The notes under the pieces were generated by a model. It was not told the origin of the DNA. It was given only the letters and a program-made list of their open reading frames with translations, and did not search any database. Of a stretch of DNA of 64,000 nt, positions 41,815 through 50,781 are shown in pieces (within the stretch, counting starts at the first letter, position 1; each line of letters starts with the position of its first letter). This DNA is from Burkholderiales bacterium (GTDB lineage Bacteria; Pseudomonadota; Gammaproteobacteria; Burkholderiales; SG8-39): assembly GCA_023383795.1 (NCBI GenBank), contig JAHDYJ010000006.1, forward strand, positions 1-64,000. Reading direction: 5' to 3'. The translations under genes were made by a program, and so were the position numbers.

Positions 41815-42545
41815 TGCTCGCGCTGAGCGGAGTCCACGCACATTACGGCTCGGCGCACGTGCTGCACGGCGTCGACCTCGAGGTCCAGTCCGGGCAGATC
41901 GCGTGCCTGGTCGGACGCAACGGCGCGGGCAAGAGCACCACCCTTAAGGCGATCATGGGGATCGTGCCGCTGAGCGACGGCTCGGTCACCTTCCGCGGCG
42001 AGCGCATCGACGGACGAGCGACGCATGTCATCGCCGCGCGCGGGTTGGCGTGGGTTCCGGAGGACCGCCGCGTCTTCGGGTCGCTGTCGGTCGCCGAGAA
42101 CATCCGGGTCGCCGCGCAGGCCACTCGGCGCTCGAACGCCGGACATGCCCGGCTCGCGCTTGAGTTCTTCCCGGCGCTACTCGAGCGCTCGCGCCACCCG
42201 GCCGCGCACCTGAGCGGCGGGCAGCAGCAGATGCTCGCGATCGCCCGCGCGCTCGCCAGCAACCCGGACCTGATCATGCTCGACGAGCCGACCGAGGGGC
42301 TCGCACCCAGCATGGTGAACTCGATCCGCGCCGGGATTCTCGAGAGCCGTGCGCGCGGCGTGTCTGTGCTGCTAGTCGAGCAGAACTTCCGGCTGGCGCT
42401 CTCGGTCGGCGACGTCTTCTTTGTGCTGAGCCGCGGAACGGTGGTGTTCCGCGGCACCCGGGACGAGCTTCAAGCGGCCCCGGAGATCATCAGCGAGCAC
42501 CTCGGCATCGGACGAGCAAAGGAGCTTTCACAATGGCACGAATGA
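41814..42545 (+). CDS. livF: Branched-chain-type ABC transporter ATP-binding protein LivF (second system)
   Basis: 243 residues. Walker A is GRNGAGKST, the signature LSGGQQQMLAIARAL, and Walker B LIMLDEP. ATG 41814 shares a base with the livG stop; a GTG 3 bases earlier is possible. The 3' end overlaps the next gene by 13 bases, tying the importer to the second thiamine-diphosphate enzyme. Confidence 0.92.
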   Translation: MLALSGVHAHYGSAHVLHGVDLEVQSGQIACLVGRNGAGKSTTLKAIMGIVPLSDGSVTFRGERIDGRATHVIAARGLAWVPEDRRVFGSLSVAENIRVAAQATRRSNAGHARLALEFFPALLERSRHPAAHLSGGQQQMLAIARALASNPDLIMLDEPTEGLAPSMVNSIRAGILESRARGVSVLLVEQNFRLALSVGDVFFVLSRGTVVFRGTRDELQAAPEIISEHLGIGRAKELSQWHE

Positions 42546-44320
42546 CCGGCGCACACGCAATCGTCAAATGCCTGGAAGCCGAAGGCGTCGAGTACGTGTT
42601 CGGCATGTCGGGGCACGCCAACCTGACGTTTCTGGATGCGCTGCTCGACTCGAAGATCAGGTTCGTCTCCGTGCCGCACGAGCAGCTCGCGGTCCACATG
42701 GCCGACGCGTACTTCCGGGTCACCCACCGGCCTGCGGTGGTGCTGACATCGGTCGGGCCGGGGTTCACCAACACGGTCACCGGCGTCGCGGACGCGATGC
42801 ACGACTGCTCCGCGGTTCTCGTCATTTCCGGGAACGTTCCGGTGGCCCACCGTGGCACCGAGGCCTACCAGGAGATCGCCTTCCACAACGATGCGGCCCA
42901 GAGCGAAATCCTGCGGCCGGTCGTCAAGCGCGCCTTCCGGCTCGACCACGCGCACCTCCTCGGCGAGATCATGAGCCGGGCCTTCAACACGGCGCTCGGC
43001 GGCGTCCCCGGGCCCGTGCTCGTCGACGTGCCGATGGATCTCTTCTCGCGCATCGAGGACTATTCGCTGCCTGCCAGCCAGGCGCGCCGAGCGAGGTCGC
43101 GCCGCTCGGGGGCCGATGCCGCCGATCTCCGGCAGGCCGCCGACATCCTCGCGGCTTCGAAGCGGCCGGTCATCTATGCTGGTGGCGGCACGCTGCTTTC
43201 CGCGGCGAGCGCAGAGCTCGCGGCGCTCGCCGAGCGGCTGGGGAGTCCGGTGATCGTCTCGCTGATCGCGCAGTCGGCCATGCGCAACGACCACCCGCTC
43301 TACGGCGGCGTCACCGGCGCAGTGGGCACGCCGACCGCCCACTATCTCGCCTCGCACGCGGACACGGTGCTGATCCTCGGCAGCCGCTTCTCGGACATGG
43401 ACGCGAGCTCCTGGCACCCGGACATGTTCTTTCGGGCACCGCCCGCGCGCGTCGTCCAGGTCGACGTCGACCCAGCCCAGGTCGGCCGCCGCGTGCCGGT
43501 CGACGTGGGCATCGTCGCCGACGCCAGGACGGTGCTGCGGCAGCTGCTCGACGCCCTGCCCGCGCAAACGGCCGGGCGCGACGCTCGCAGTGGGTGGCTG
43601 GGCGAGTTCGAGCAGGTCCGCAAGCGCTGGCGCGAAGAGATCGAGCCGTCGCAGCGTTCCGACGAAATGCCGATCGCGCTCGAGCGACTGATCACGGAGA
43701 TCCGCCGCGCACTGCCGCCCGGCGGCATCATCGTCGCGCCCAACGGGCCGCGATATTTCGTCGCCCAGCATTTCGCCGCCGACGTCCCGGGCAGCCACCT
43801 CGTGGCGAGCGGGCACGGGACGATGGGCTGGGCCGTCCCGGCCGCCCTGGGCGCCAAGCTGGGCCGCCCGCAGAGCCCCGTGGTCTGCCTGACCGGCGAC
43901 GGCGGCTTCCGGTCCACGACGCCCACGCTCGCCATCGCCGTCGAGGCAGGAATCCCGGCCGTCTGGGTGATCCTGAACAACGGCGGCTTCAACATCATCG
44001 AGCTGTACCAGAACCGTTTCTTCAAGCGCGGCGTGGGCGGCGCGTTCAGGACGGCGAAGGGCGAGCGCTACAACCCGGACTTCGTCGCCCTCGCGCGCGC
44101 TTACGGCGCCGACGGATTACGCGTGGAGCGTCCAGAACAGATCGGCCCGGCGCTCGAACGGGCCATTGAGAGCAACATGCCGTTCGTCATCGATGCCGTG
44201 GTCACGCCCCAGCCGCGCATCCGCGCGTCCGGCTACTGGGAGGCGAACCGCTACCTGAAGCACGGCTGGAACGAGTCCGAAGACACCGAGTACGCTCGGG
44301 GCTTCGGCGATTCCGCGTAG
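42533..44320 (+). CDS. Thiamine-diphosphate-dependent enzyme, acetolactate synthase-like (second)
   Basis: 595 residues. The catalytic glutamate is Glu50 in SVPHEQLAVHMADAY. VGPGFTNTVTGVADAMHDCSAVLVISG is the pyrimidine domain, and GDGGFRSTTPTLAIA followed by ILNNGGFNIIE is the complete GDG...NN ThDP/magnesium motif. It is about 60 residues longer than, and well diverged from, the first such enzyme in the operon, so two distinct carbon-carbon lyase or ligase steps are likely. It begins inside livF with an AAAGGAG site. Confidence 0.87.
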   Translation: MARMTGAHAIVKCLEAEGVEYVFGMSGHANLTFLDALLDSKIRFVSVPHEQLAVHMADAYFRVTHRPAVVLTSVGPGFTNTVTGVADAMHDCSAVLVISGNVPVAHRGTEAYQEIAFHNDAAQSEILRPVVKRAFRLDHAHLLGEIMSRAFNTALGGVPGPVLVDVPMDLFSRIEDYSLPASQARRARSRRSGADAADLRQAADILAASKRPVIYAGGGTLLSAASAELAALAERLGSPVIVSLIAQSAMRNDHPLYGGVTGAVGTPTAHYLASHADTVLILGSRFSDMDASSWHPDMFFRAPPARVVQVDVDPAQVGRRVPVDVGIVADARTVLRQLLDALPAQTAGRDARSGWLGEFEQVRKRWREEIEPSQRSDEMPIALERLITEIRRALPPGGIIVAPNGPRYFVAQHFAADVPGSHLVASGHGTMGWAVPAALGAKLGRPQSPVVCLTGDGGFRSTTPTLAIAVEAGIPAVWVILNNGGFNIIELYQNRFFKRGVGGAFRTAKGERYNPDFVALARAYGADGLRVERPEQIGPALERAIESNMPFVIDAVVTPQPRIRASGYWEANRYLKHGWNESEDTEYARGFGDSA

Positions 44321-44357
44321 GATCCGGTCCGGCGGCGACCATTGCAGCGAGCGACTC

Positions 44358-44933
44358 ATGGCCGAACCACTGGAGATCGAACCCGCAGAAGGCAGCGCCG
44401 GCGACGACATTGCGCCGGAGCTTCTCCGCCGGGCGTTCGGAACGTTCACGACCGGCGTTACCGTGATCGGCGCCCGCAGCGAGGACGGCAGGCTGGTGGG
44501 CATGACGGCCAACTCGTTCACTTCGGTCTCCCTGCATCCTCCGCTCGTTTTGTTCTGCCCTGCGCGCTCGCTCGCCGCATTCGACGTGTACAGCACCGCG
44601 CGACATTTCTCGGTGAGCGTGCTGCCCGCGCACGGCGAAGCGTCGTCCAATCGGTTCGCTCGTACGAACACCGCCAAGTGGGAATCCGAGCCGCACCGGG
44701 TCGGCAAGACCGGGGCGCCGCTCCTGCTGGGAGCGCTGGCGAGCTTCGAGTGCGAGGTCGTTGCGCGGCACGACGGCGGGGACCATCTGATCGTCGTGGG
44801 ACGCGTGGCTTACCTCCAGGCGACCGAGACGGGCGAGCCGCTCGTGTTCTTTCGCAGCCGATACCGCGCGCTCGACTCGCAGACGCGCCTGGTGGCCCCG
44901 GTCAGCGATCCGTGGTTCGTCGTCTGGGAATGA
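44358..44933 (+). CDS. Flavin reductase domain protein (HpaC/HsaB type)
   Basis: 191 residues. [41 protein letters not shown] is the FMN-binding signature of the short flavin reductases that feed two-component monooxygenases. RFSVSVL-type (HFSVSVLP) and DHLIVVGRV follow. It supplies reduced flavin using NAD(P)H, most likely to the HsaA-type oxygenase at 36664-37932 and possibly also to the orphan oxygenase at 9421-10629. Confidence 0.88.
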   Translation: MAEPLEIEPAEGSAGDDIAPELLRRAFGTFTTGVTVIGARSEDGRLVGMTANSFTSVSLHPPLVLFCPARSLAAFDVYSTARHFSVSVLPAHGEASSNRFARTNTAKWESEPHRVGKTGAPLLLGALASFECEVVARHDGGDHLIVVGRVAYLQATETGEPLVFFRSRYRALDSQTRLVAPVSDPWFVVWE

Positions 44934-44961
44934 GATTCGTACAGGTAGAGGAGGCCCGATA

Positions 44962-45345
<384 letters not shown>

Positions 45346-45489
45346 GCGTGCTCGCGCTTGCCGGCCGTGACGCGGGCGGGAACCTCGTAGTCCGGTGCGG
45401 CCGCAACGCGTCGCCCTTCGGCTCCCCTGCATGCCGTGAGCACTCTATGCCTAGACTGGGAGAAAGCCTGAGGGGGCGGTCTTTCCGTT

Positions 45490-45595
45490 CCCTCCTCTGC
45501 GAAGGGTGGACGCGTAGCGGCGAGGGTGGTGCGGAACTTGGGGGGCCGTAACCATCCCGCTGCTTTCGGCGGCGCCCTCCTCGGAAAGGAGGGGA
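45490..45595. repeat. Palindromic intergenic repeat, family A, copy 3
   Basis: Nearly the same as copy 2: GGGTGGACGCGTAGCGGCGA, then GCGGAACTTGGGGGGCCGTA, then GCTTTCGGCGGCGCCCTCCT. Outer CCTCCT and AGGAGG words complete the long imperfect stem. It lies between the converging gloA and cinA-like genes. The remaining about 145 bases of this gap, before the repeat, show nothing I recognise. Confidence 0.8.
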
Positions 45596-45612
45596 CGTCG
45601 CCTCGCACCGTG

Positions 45613-46896
45613 TCAGGCCCGTTCGTCGAGCTTCTCGAAATCGATCCGCTCGGCGACCGGCAGCCCCTGCAGGCGGCGGCGCAGGCAGTCGAGCCCCATC
45701 TCCACCGCGCCGAGGCGCACCCAGTCGCGCCCGCCGACGAGGCGGCTGCGGCGCGAGACCACGTCGTGCGCGGTGGCGATCGCGAGGCAGACAGTGCCGG
45801 CGAAGTCCATGCGGTCGGCGCCCTCGTCGAGCTCGACCAGCGCTGCGAGCGCGTGCGTCGCGCCGGCCTGCAGCCGCGCGGCGCCTGCCACCCGCTCCGC
45901 GGCCGCGGGCGTGACGCCGTCGCCGGCGGCCGCGCGATCGAGCCCGACCGCCGCGCATATTTCGACGAGGTCGGGCGCCACGGTCCCGCGCCGGAAGACC
46001 TGCTGCGCGCCGGGCAGAGGCGCGATGCGGCCGGCGATCTGCCCGCCGGTGAACATCTCCACGACGCCGAGCGTGCCCTGGCGGGCGCTCAGCGCTTCGA
46101 GGATCACGCCCTCGAGCGTGCGGTCGTCCTCGGCCACGATGAAGTTGCCGAGGCGCCTGCGCACCTCCTCCTCGACTGGCGTGAGCTTGCGCCGGATGTC
46201 CTCCATGTCGCGGCCGCGCGCGGCGAGCTTGGTCTCGAGCTGGGGGTAGTGCGCGCGAAAGCCGAGCTTCACCGTGCCGTCGGGCACGCCGTCGGTCACC
46301 CCGGCGAGCAGCGCGTCGGCGCGCGATTCGCCGATGCCGAAGGAATGGAACCGCTTCAGGTGGATCGCCGACTGCATGCCCTGCTTCGCGAGCAGCCGCG
46401 GAATGATCTCGGCCTCGAGCATGCGGCGCAGCTCGCGCGGCACGCCGGGCGTGAAGTGGAAGCGCGCCTTGCCGATGTCGAGCGCGAAGCCGCAGGCGGT
46501 GCCGATCGGGTTGTCGAGCACCTCCGCGCCGGCGGGCAGCATGGCCTGCTTGCGGTTGGTGGGCGGCATCGCGCGGCTGCGGCGCGCGAAGTACGCCTCC
46601 ATCCGCGCGAGCCACGCCTCGTTCAGGACGAGCCCGACGCCGGCCGCCTGCGCGGCGATCTCCTGCGACAGGTCGTCGACCGTCGGCCCGAGCCCGCCGT
46701 TGACGATGACCGCGTCGGCCCGCTCCCCCGCGAGCCGGAACGCGAGCAGCAGGTCCTCGCGGTCGTCGCCGACGGTGGTTTCCCAGCGCACCGCGAGCCC
46801 GACCTCCTCGAGCTTCTGCGTGATGTAGGCGAAGTTGGTGTTGACGGTCTTGCCGGTGAGGACCTCGTCGCCGGTGCAGATGACCTCGATGCGCAT
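45613..46896 (-). CDS. cinA: CinA-like protein, amidase active site apparently lost
   Basis: 427 residues. The N-terminal MoaB/MogA-like domain starts IEVICTGDEVLTGKTVNTN, with VIVNGGLGPTVDDLSQE. The C-terminal domain aligns with the PncC/CinA nicotinamide-mononucleotide amidase, but where that family has ESCTGG this protein has EMFTGG, so the catalytic serine is missing. It keeps the N-terminal domain linked to ADP-ribose or NAD-derivative hydrolysis. ATG 46896 is chosen because the longer frame would overlap the next gene. It is transcribed after the PPOX gene, 16 bases away. Confidence 0.85.
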   Translation of the reverse strand: MRIEVICTGDEVLTGKTVNTNFAYITQKLEEVGLAVRWETTVGDDREDLLLAFRLAGERADAVIVNGGLGPTVDDLSQEIAAQAAGVGLVLNEAWLARMEAYFARRSRAMPPTNRKQAMLPAGAEVLDNPIGTACGFALDIGKARFHFTPGVPRELRRMLEAEIIPRLLAKQGMQSAIHLKRFHSFGIGESRADALLAGVTDGVPDGTVKLGFRAHYPQLETKLAARGRDMEDIRRKLTPVEEEVRRRLGNFIVAEDDRTLEGVILEALSARQGTLGVVEMFTGGQIAGRIAPLPGAQQVFRRGTVAPDLVEICAAVGLDRAAAGDGVTPAAAERVAGAARLQAGATHALAALVELDEGADRMDFAGTVCLAIATAHDVVSRRSRLVGGRDWVRLGAVEMGLDCLRRRLQGLPVAERIDFEKLDERA

Positions 46897-46912
46897 GGCA
46901 GCGGGTCGGCGG

Positions 46913-47554
46913 TCAGTAGAGCTGGGCGACGTAATCGCGCTCGATGCTCGCGTCGAGCTCCGCGGCGGAGGCATCGAGCTTCCCGGCGGCGATCAGCGCC
47001 TCGCCCAGGCTCGGCAGCCCGGCGAGGTCCGGCCACGCCGCGGGGTTCCACAGGTTCGAGCGGATCACGCACTTCGCGCAGTGGAACATCACCTGCGCGA
47101 CGGCCACGACGAGCGCGAAGTCGGGCAGCTTCCCCGCGACGGCCATCGATTCGCGCAGCGCATGGTCGCGCACGATGATCGCGCGGCCCGACACGCGCAG
47201 CGTCTCGCGCTTGCCGGGCACGAGGAACAGCAGGCCGACCGTATCGCGCTGCAGCAGGTTGCGGAACGTGTCGGCGCGGCGGTTGCCGAGCCGGTCGGGA
47301 ATCGCGAGCGTGCGCTCGTCCAGCACCTGCACGAATCCGGGCGGATCGCCCTTCGGCGAGACGTCCATGCGCCCGTCGGCGTCCGCCGAGCTCACCAGCA
47401 CGAACGGCGAGCGGGCGATGAACGCCCGGCAGTGCGCGTCGAGGAACGCGATCTCCTTGCGCGCCGCGCGCTCGCCCGGCACGCCCATGACGCTGCGGAA
47501 CCCTTCCTCGGACGTCACGACGTCCGCGAATCTCGTGCTCAGATCGTCCATCAT
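46913..47554 (-). CDS. Pyridoxamine 5'-phosphate oxidase family (flavin-binding) protein
   Basis: 213 residues. FIARSPFVLVSSADADGRMDVSPKGDPPGFV and IPDRLGNRRADTFRNLL are typical of the split-barrel FMN proteins of the MSMEG_1061 type. VMFHCAKCVIRSNLWNP near the C-terminus is characteristic of that subgroup. Function is unknown beyond flavin or F420-type redox chemistry. It starts at a tandem ATG pair (47554 or 47551) and is divergent from the CrtI-like gene. Confidence 0.82.
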   Translation of the reverse strand: MMDDLSTRFADVVTSEEGFRSVMGVPGERAARKEIAFLDAHCRAFIARSPFVLVSSADADGRMDVSPKGDPPGFVQVLDERTLAIPDRLGNRRADTFRNLLQRDTVGLLFLVPGKRETLRVSGRAIIVRDHALRESMAVAGKLPDFALVVAVAQVMFHCAKCVIRSNLWNPAAWPDLAGLPSLGEALIAAGKLDASAAELDASIERDYVAQLY

Positions 47555-47737
47555 CGCAGGCGCTCCTTCGCGCGGTCGGCGCGGGCGGCCATCGGCCCGC
47601 GGCCAGCCGGAATTGTAGGGGCGCGGCGGGAAGGGCGTTCCGGTCGCCCCGCCGTCTGGCGCGCCGCCGGCGTCCGGGCGAGAATGCCGGCCGAAGCGGG
47701 GCGCCTGCGCGCCATCGCACGCGCGGGGCGACGAGAC

Positions 47738-49354
47738 ATGAGCGAAGCGGCGGCGGAATACGACGGCATCCTGCTCGGCGCGGGCCACAATGCGCTCGTC
47801 CTGCAGGCCTATCTCGGGCGCGCGGGCCTGAAGACGCTCTGCCTCGAGCGCGGCAGCCGGCCCGGCGGCGGCCTCGCCACGCTCGAGGACCCGCGCTTCC
47901 CCGGCTTCCTGCACAACACCCACTCGTTCTTCCACCGCGCGATCACCGAGATGCCGTGGTACCGCGACCTCGAGCTCGCGCGCCACGGCGCGCGCTACCT
48001 CGAGCCCGAGTTGAACGTCGCGCTGGTGCAGCGCAACGGCAACGTGCTCGAGTGGTGGACCGACTTCGAGAAGACCGCCGCCTCGTTCGAGCGCCTGAGC
48101 GCGAAGGACGCGCGCACGCTGCGGCGCTGGCGCGACGACTTCGTGCCGGTGCTGGAGCGGATCGTCGGCCCGGAGGCGCGCACGCCGCCGCTGCCGGCGG
48201 GCGAGCGCCGCGCGCTGCTCGAGCGCTCGCGCGAGGGCCGCCTGCTGCTCGAGACGAGCGCGCTCTCGCCGCAGGAGTTCGTGCTGCGCGAGTTCGAGCA
48301 TCCGACGATCCAGGCGGGGCTCCTCTTCTTCAACGGGCTGCGCGAGGTGGACCTGCGCGCGAAAGGGTTCGGCCACCACATCCCGATCCTGCTCGCATCG
48401 AGGGCGAAGGCGCAGATGTGCGTCGGCGGCGCCGCCGGCCTCGCGCGCGCGCTCGTGGCGGCCGTGCGCGAATCGGGCGGCGCGGTGCGCTGCGGCGTCG
48501 CGCCGCGGCGCATCGTCGTCGAGCGCGGCCGCGCGACCGGCGTCGAGACGGATCAGGGTGAGTTCGTCCGCGCGCGCCACTTCGTGGCCTCCGGGCTCGA
48601 TCCGCACCAGACCTTCCTCGAGCTCATGGCCGGGCGCGACGTGCCATCCGACTGGCGCGACAAGGCCGCGAAGTTCGTCTACAACGTGATCGCGCCGCTC
48701 TTCGCGCTGAACTTGAGCCTGCGCGAACGTCCGGTGTACGCGGCCGAGCAGGCGTTTCCCGAGCTCGGGCGCGCGCTGATGGTGATCCTCGGGCTCGAGG
48801 GCTACGCGCAGTATCCCGAGATCGTCGCTCACCACGAGCGCGGCGAGATCCCGCCGACCGTGATGTGGGGTTCCACGCCCACCGTGTTCGATCCTTCGCA
48901 GGCGCCGCCCGGGCGGCACGTCGCCTTCATGTGGGAGAAGCTCCCTTACCGCCTGCACGGCGATCCGCGCAACTGGGACGGCGCACGGCAGGCGCACGGG
49001 CGGCAGATGCTCGACCTGTGGACCGGGTACGCGCCGAACCTGCGCGAAGCTGTGATCGACTGGTTCACCCGCAGCCCGCTCGACACCGAGCGCGCGCTGC
49101 CGAACATGCGCTTCGGCGACCTGCTGGTGGGCGCGTTCACGCACGGCCAGATCGGCCACGACCGCCCGTTCCCGGGCGCCGGGCACTACCGCGGTCACGT
49201 CAAGGGCCTGTACCTCTGCGGGTCGTGCTGCCACCCCGGCGGCAACATCACCGGACTGCCCGGCTACAACTGCGCGCAGGTGCTGCACGCCGACCTTGGC
49301 CTCGCGGCGCCGTGGGCGCCCGAGCCTGCGGCGCAGGCGCTGGCGCGGCTGTAA
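47738..49354 (+). CDS. FAD-dependent NAD(P)/phytoene desaturase-like oxidoreductase
   Basis: 538 residues. The dinucleotide motif is ILLGAGHNALVLQAYLGRAG, followed by CLERGSRPGGGLAT. The C-terminal YLCGSCCHPGGNITGLPGYN is the FAD-pyrophosphate segment of the CrtI/PYROXD2 group. ATG 47738 follows GGGGCGACGAG; no other in-frame start near it is as suitable. No carotenoid genes are nearby, so a carotenoid role is not supported; amine or alkene dehydrogenation is possible. It is followed by a DUF559 gene. Confidence 0.83.
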   Translation: MSEAAAEYDGILLGAGHNALVLQAYLGRAGLKTLCLERGSRPGGGLATLEDPRFPGFLHNTHSFFHRAITEMPWYRDLELARHGARYLEPELNVALVQRNGNVLEWWTDFEKTAASFERLSAKDARTLRRWRDDFVPVLERIVGPEARTPPLPAGERRALLERSREGRLLLETSALSPQEFVLREFEHPTIQAGLLFFNGLREVDLRAKGFGHHIPILLASRAKAQMCVGGAAGLARALVAAVRESGGAVRCGVAPRRIVVERGRATGVETDQGEFVRARHFVASGLDPHQTFLELMAGRDVPSDWRDKAAKFVYNVIAPLFALNLSLRERPVYAAEQAFPELGRALMVILGLEGYAQYPEIVAHHERGEIPPTVMWGSTPTVFDPSQAPPGRHVAFMWEKLPYRLHGDPRNWDGARQAHGRQMLDLWTGYAPNLREAVIDWFTRSPLDTERALPNMRFGDLLVGAFTHGQIGHDRPFPGAGHYRGHVKGLYLCGSCCHPGGNITGLPGYNCAQVLHADLGLAAPWAPEPAAQALARL

Positions 49355-49421
49355 GGAGCCGCGCCGGACGCCGGTGTCGCAGGCTCACGCCGTGAGCCAC
49401 TGCCGCGCCTATCTTCGCGGC

Positions 49422-49826
49422 ATGCTCCCGGGAAGGCACGTTCCTGTCGCGCGCGGCGCCAAGGCGCCGGCGCCGCGCCGGCGCGCGCAAGCCGCGAAAG
49501 CCGAGGTCATCCTGTGGCAGCGGCTGCAGCGCGGCCGATTGCACGGGCGCCGGTTCCGCCGCCGGCACAGCGTGGGTCCGTACGTGCTCGACTTCTACTG
49601 CCCCGAGGAGCGGCTCGCGGTGGAGCTCGACCGCGCCGAGCGCGAACGCGGGCGCGCGGAGCGCCGCGCGGCCTTCCGCACGGCGTACCTGGCCGCCACG
49701 GGCGTGCGCGTGGTGCGCTTCGGGGACCGCGACGTCGTGCGCAACCTCGAAGGCGTGCTGGCGGCGATCGGACGGTGCCTGGTCCGGGCCGCCGGGCGCG
49801 TCCACGCGCTCGGCGACGACGAGTAG
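49422..49826 (+). CDS. DUF559 (Vsr-like endonuclease fold) protein, degenerate motif
   Basis: 134 residues from ATG 49422; an upstream GTG at 49374 is possible. The family pattern is visible: EVILWQRLQRGRLHGRRFRR, VGPYVLDFYC, LAVELD, VRVVRFGDRDVVRNLEGVLAAI. The usual glycine/histidine stretch just after ELD is replaced by RAERERGRAERR. The acidic residues remain but one expected catalytic-region histidine is gone. DUF559 proteins are predicted nucleases of unknown role. It is convergent with epsG, with a 48-base gap. Confidence 0.8.
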   Translation: MLPGRHVPVARGAKAPAPRRRAQAAKAEVILWQRLQRGRLHGRRFRRRHSVGPYVLDFYCPEERLAVELDRAERERGRAERRAAFRTAYLAATGVRVVRFGDRDVVRNLEGVLAAIGRCLVRAAGRVHALGDDE

Positions 49827-49874
49827 CGACGGTCGCGGCGGCGCCCCGGCGAGAGCGCGCGGGCGACCGCCCGA

Positions 49875-50768
49875 TCAGTGGTCGTTCAGGACCGCACCGA
49901 CGACGTGCAGCGAGGCGGCGGTCAGCGACTCGGCCACGCTGCGCGCCTCGGCCGCGCGGGTGACGTTGCGGCGGGTGACGAGCACCGCGCCTTCGGCGGC
50001 GGCGGCGACGCTCTGGAAATCGGTGCCGACCTCGCCGGCCGGCGTGTCGAGGATGATGACGTCGTACTGCTGGCTCAGGCCGCCGACCAGGGTGCCGAAG
50101 CCGGGCCGGGTGAGGAGCTCCTGCGGGTTCGGCGGCGCGGCGCCCGCCGGCAGGACCGAGAGGCCGAGCAGCCCGCGGATGCGATGGATGACGTTCTCGT
50201 CGCCGCGGCGTGCGAGCAGGGCCGAGAGCCCGAGGCGGTCGGACACGCGGAAGATGTCGTGCTGGCGCGGGTTGCGGAGGTCGGCGTCGATGAGCAGCGT
50301 GCGCTCACCGAGCTGCGAGAAGACCACCGCGAGGTTCGCCGCGAGGTAGCTCCGGCCGTCGCCGCGCCCCGCGCTCACCACCGCGATCATCTTGCGCCGC
50401 GGCTCGGCGTCGAACCAGCGCAGCAGGAGCTGCGTGCGCAGCGCGCGCAGCGCCTCCACCGCGGGGGAGAACGGGGCGTACGCCGCGATCACCTCGCGGC
50501 TGATCGAGTCGTCGTCGGGCGAGAGGTACGGATAATCGAACTGGCGCGCGAGCGCGTGCTGCACGTCGGCGCGCGTGACCAGGCCGAGCCGGATCGCCGC
50601 GTCGCCGAAGCGCAGGTTCTCCTCGCGGGCGAAGCGCATCACGGCCTCGGCGTCCGCGGCGCTCAGCCGGCGGCTGTCGACGAGGAGCGCGCCGATCGAG
50701 CGGTCGCGCTTCACCGGCTGGGCCTGCTGGCGCTGATCGGGTCGCAGCCGCCGCTGGTTCATGTCCAT
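49875..50768 (-). CDS. epsG: Exopolysaccharide chain-length tyrosine-kinase-like protein EpsG
   Basis: 297 residues. After an N-terminal domain of about 100 residues comes the P-loop ATPase: VVSAGRGDGRSYLAANLAVV, where the Walker A lysine is replaced by arginine, then TLLIDADLRNPRQHDIF (Walker A') and YDVIILDTPAG (Walker B). This is the pattern of the EpsG family of betaproteobacterial exosortase-associated loci. There is no C-terminal tyrosine cluster. It starts 13 bases after epsF. Confidence 0.85.
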   Translation of the reverse strand: MDMNQRRLRPDQRQQAQPVKRDRSIGALLVDSRRLSAADAEAVMRFAREENLRFGDAAIRLGLVTRADVQHALARQFDYPYLSPDDDSISREVIAAYAPFSPAVEALRALRTQLLLRWFDAEPRRKMIAVVSAGRGDGRSYLAANLAVVFSQLGERTLLIDADLRNPRQHDIFRVSDRLGLSALLARRGDENVIHRIRGLLGLSVLPAGAAPPNPQELLTRPGFGTLVGGLSQQYDVIILDTPAGEVGTDFQSVAAAAEGAVLVTRRNVTRAAEARSVAESLTAASLHVVGAVLNDH

Positions 50769-50781
50769 GGCTGGTCGGGCC

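Noticed and set aside
47738-49354. Carotenoid phytoene desaturase
   Set aside because: The FAD motifs fit the CrtI superfamily, but no phytoene synthase or other carotenoid gene is near and the sequence is closer in style to PYROXD2-like oxidoreductases.
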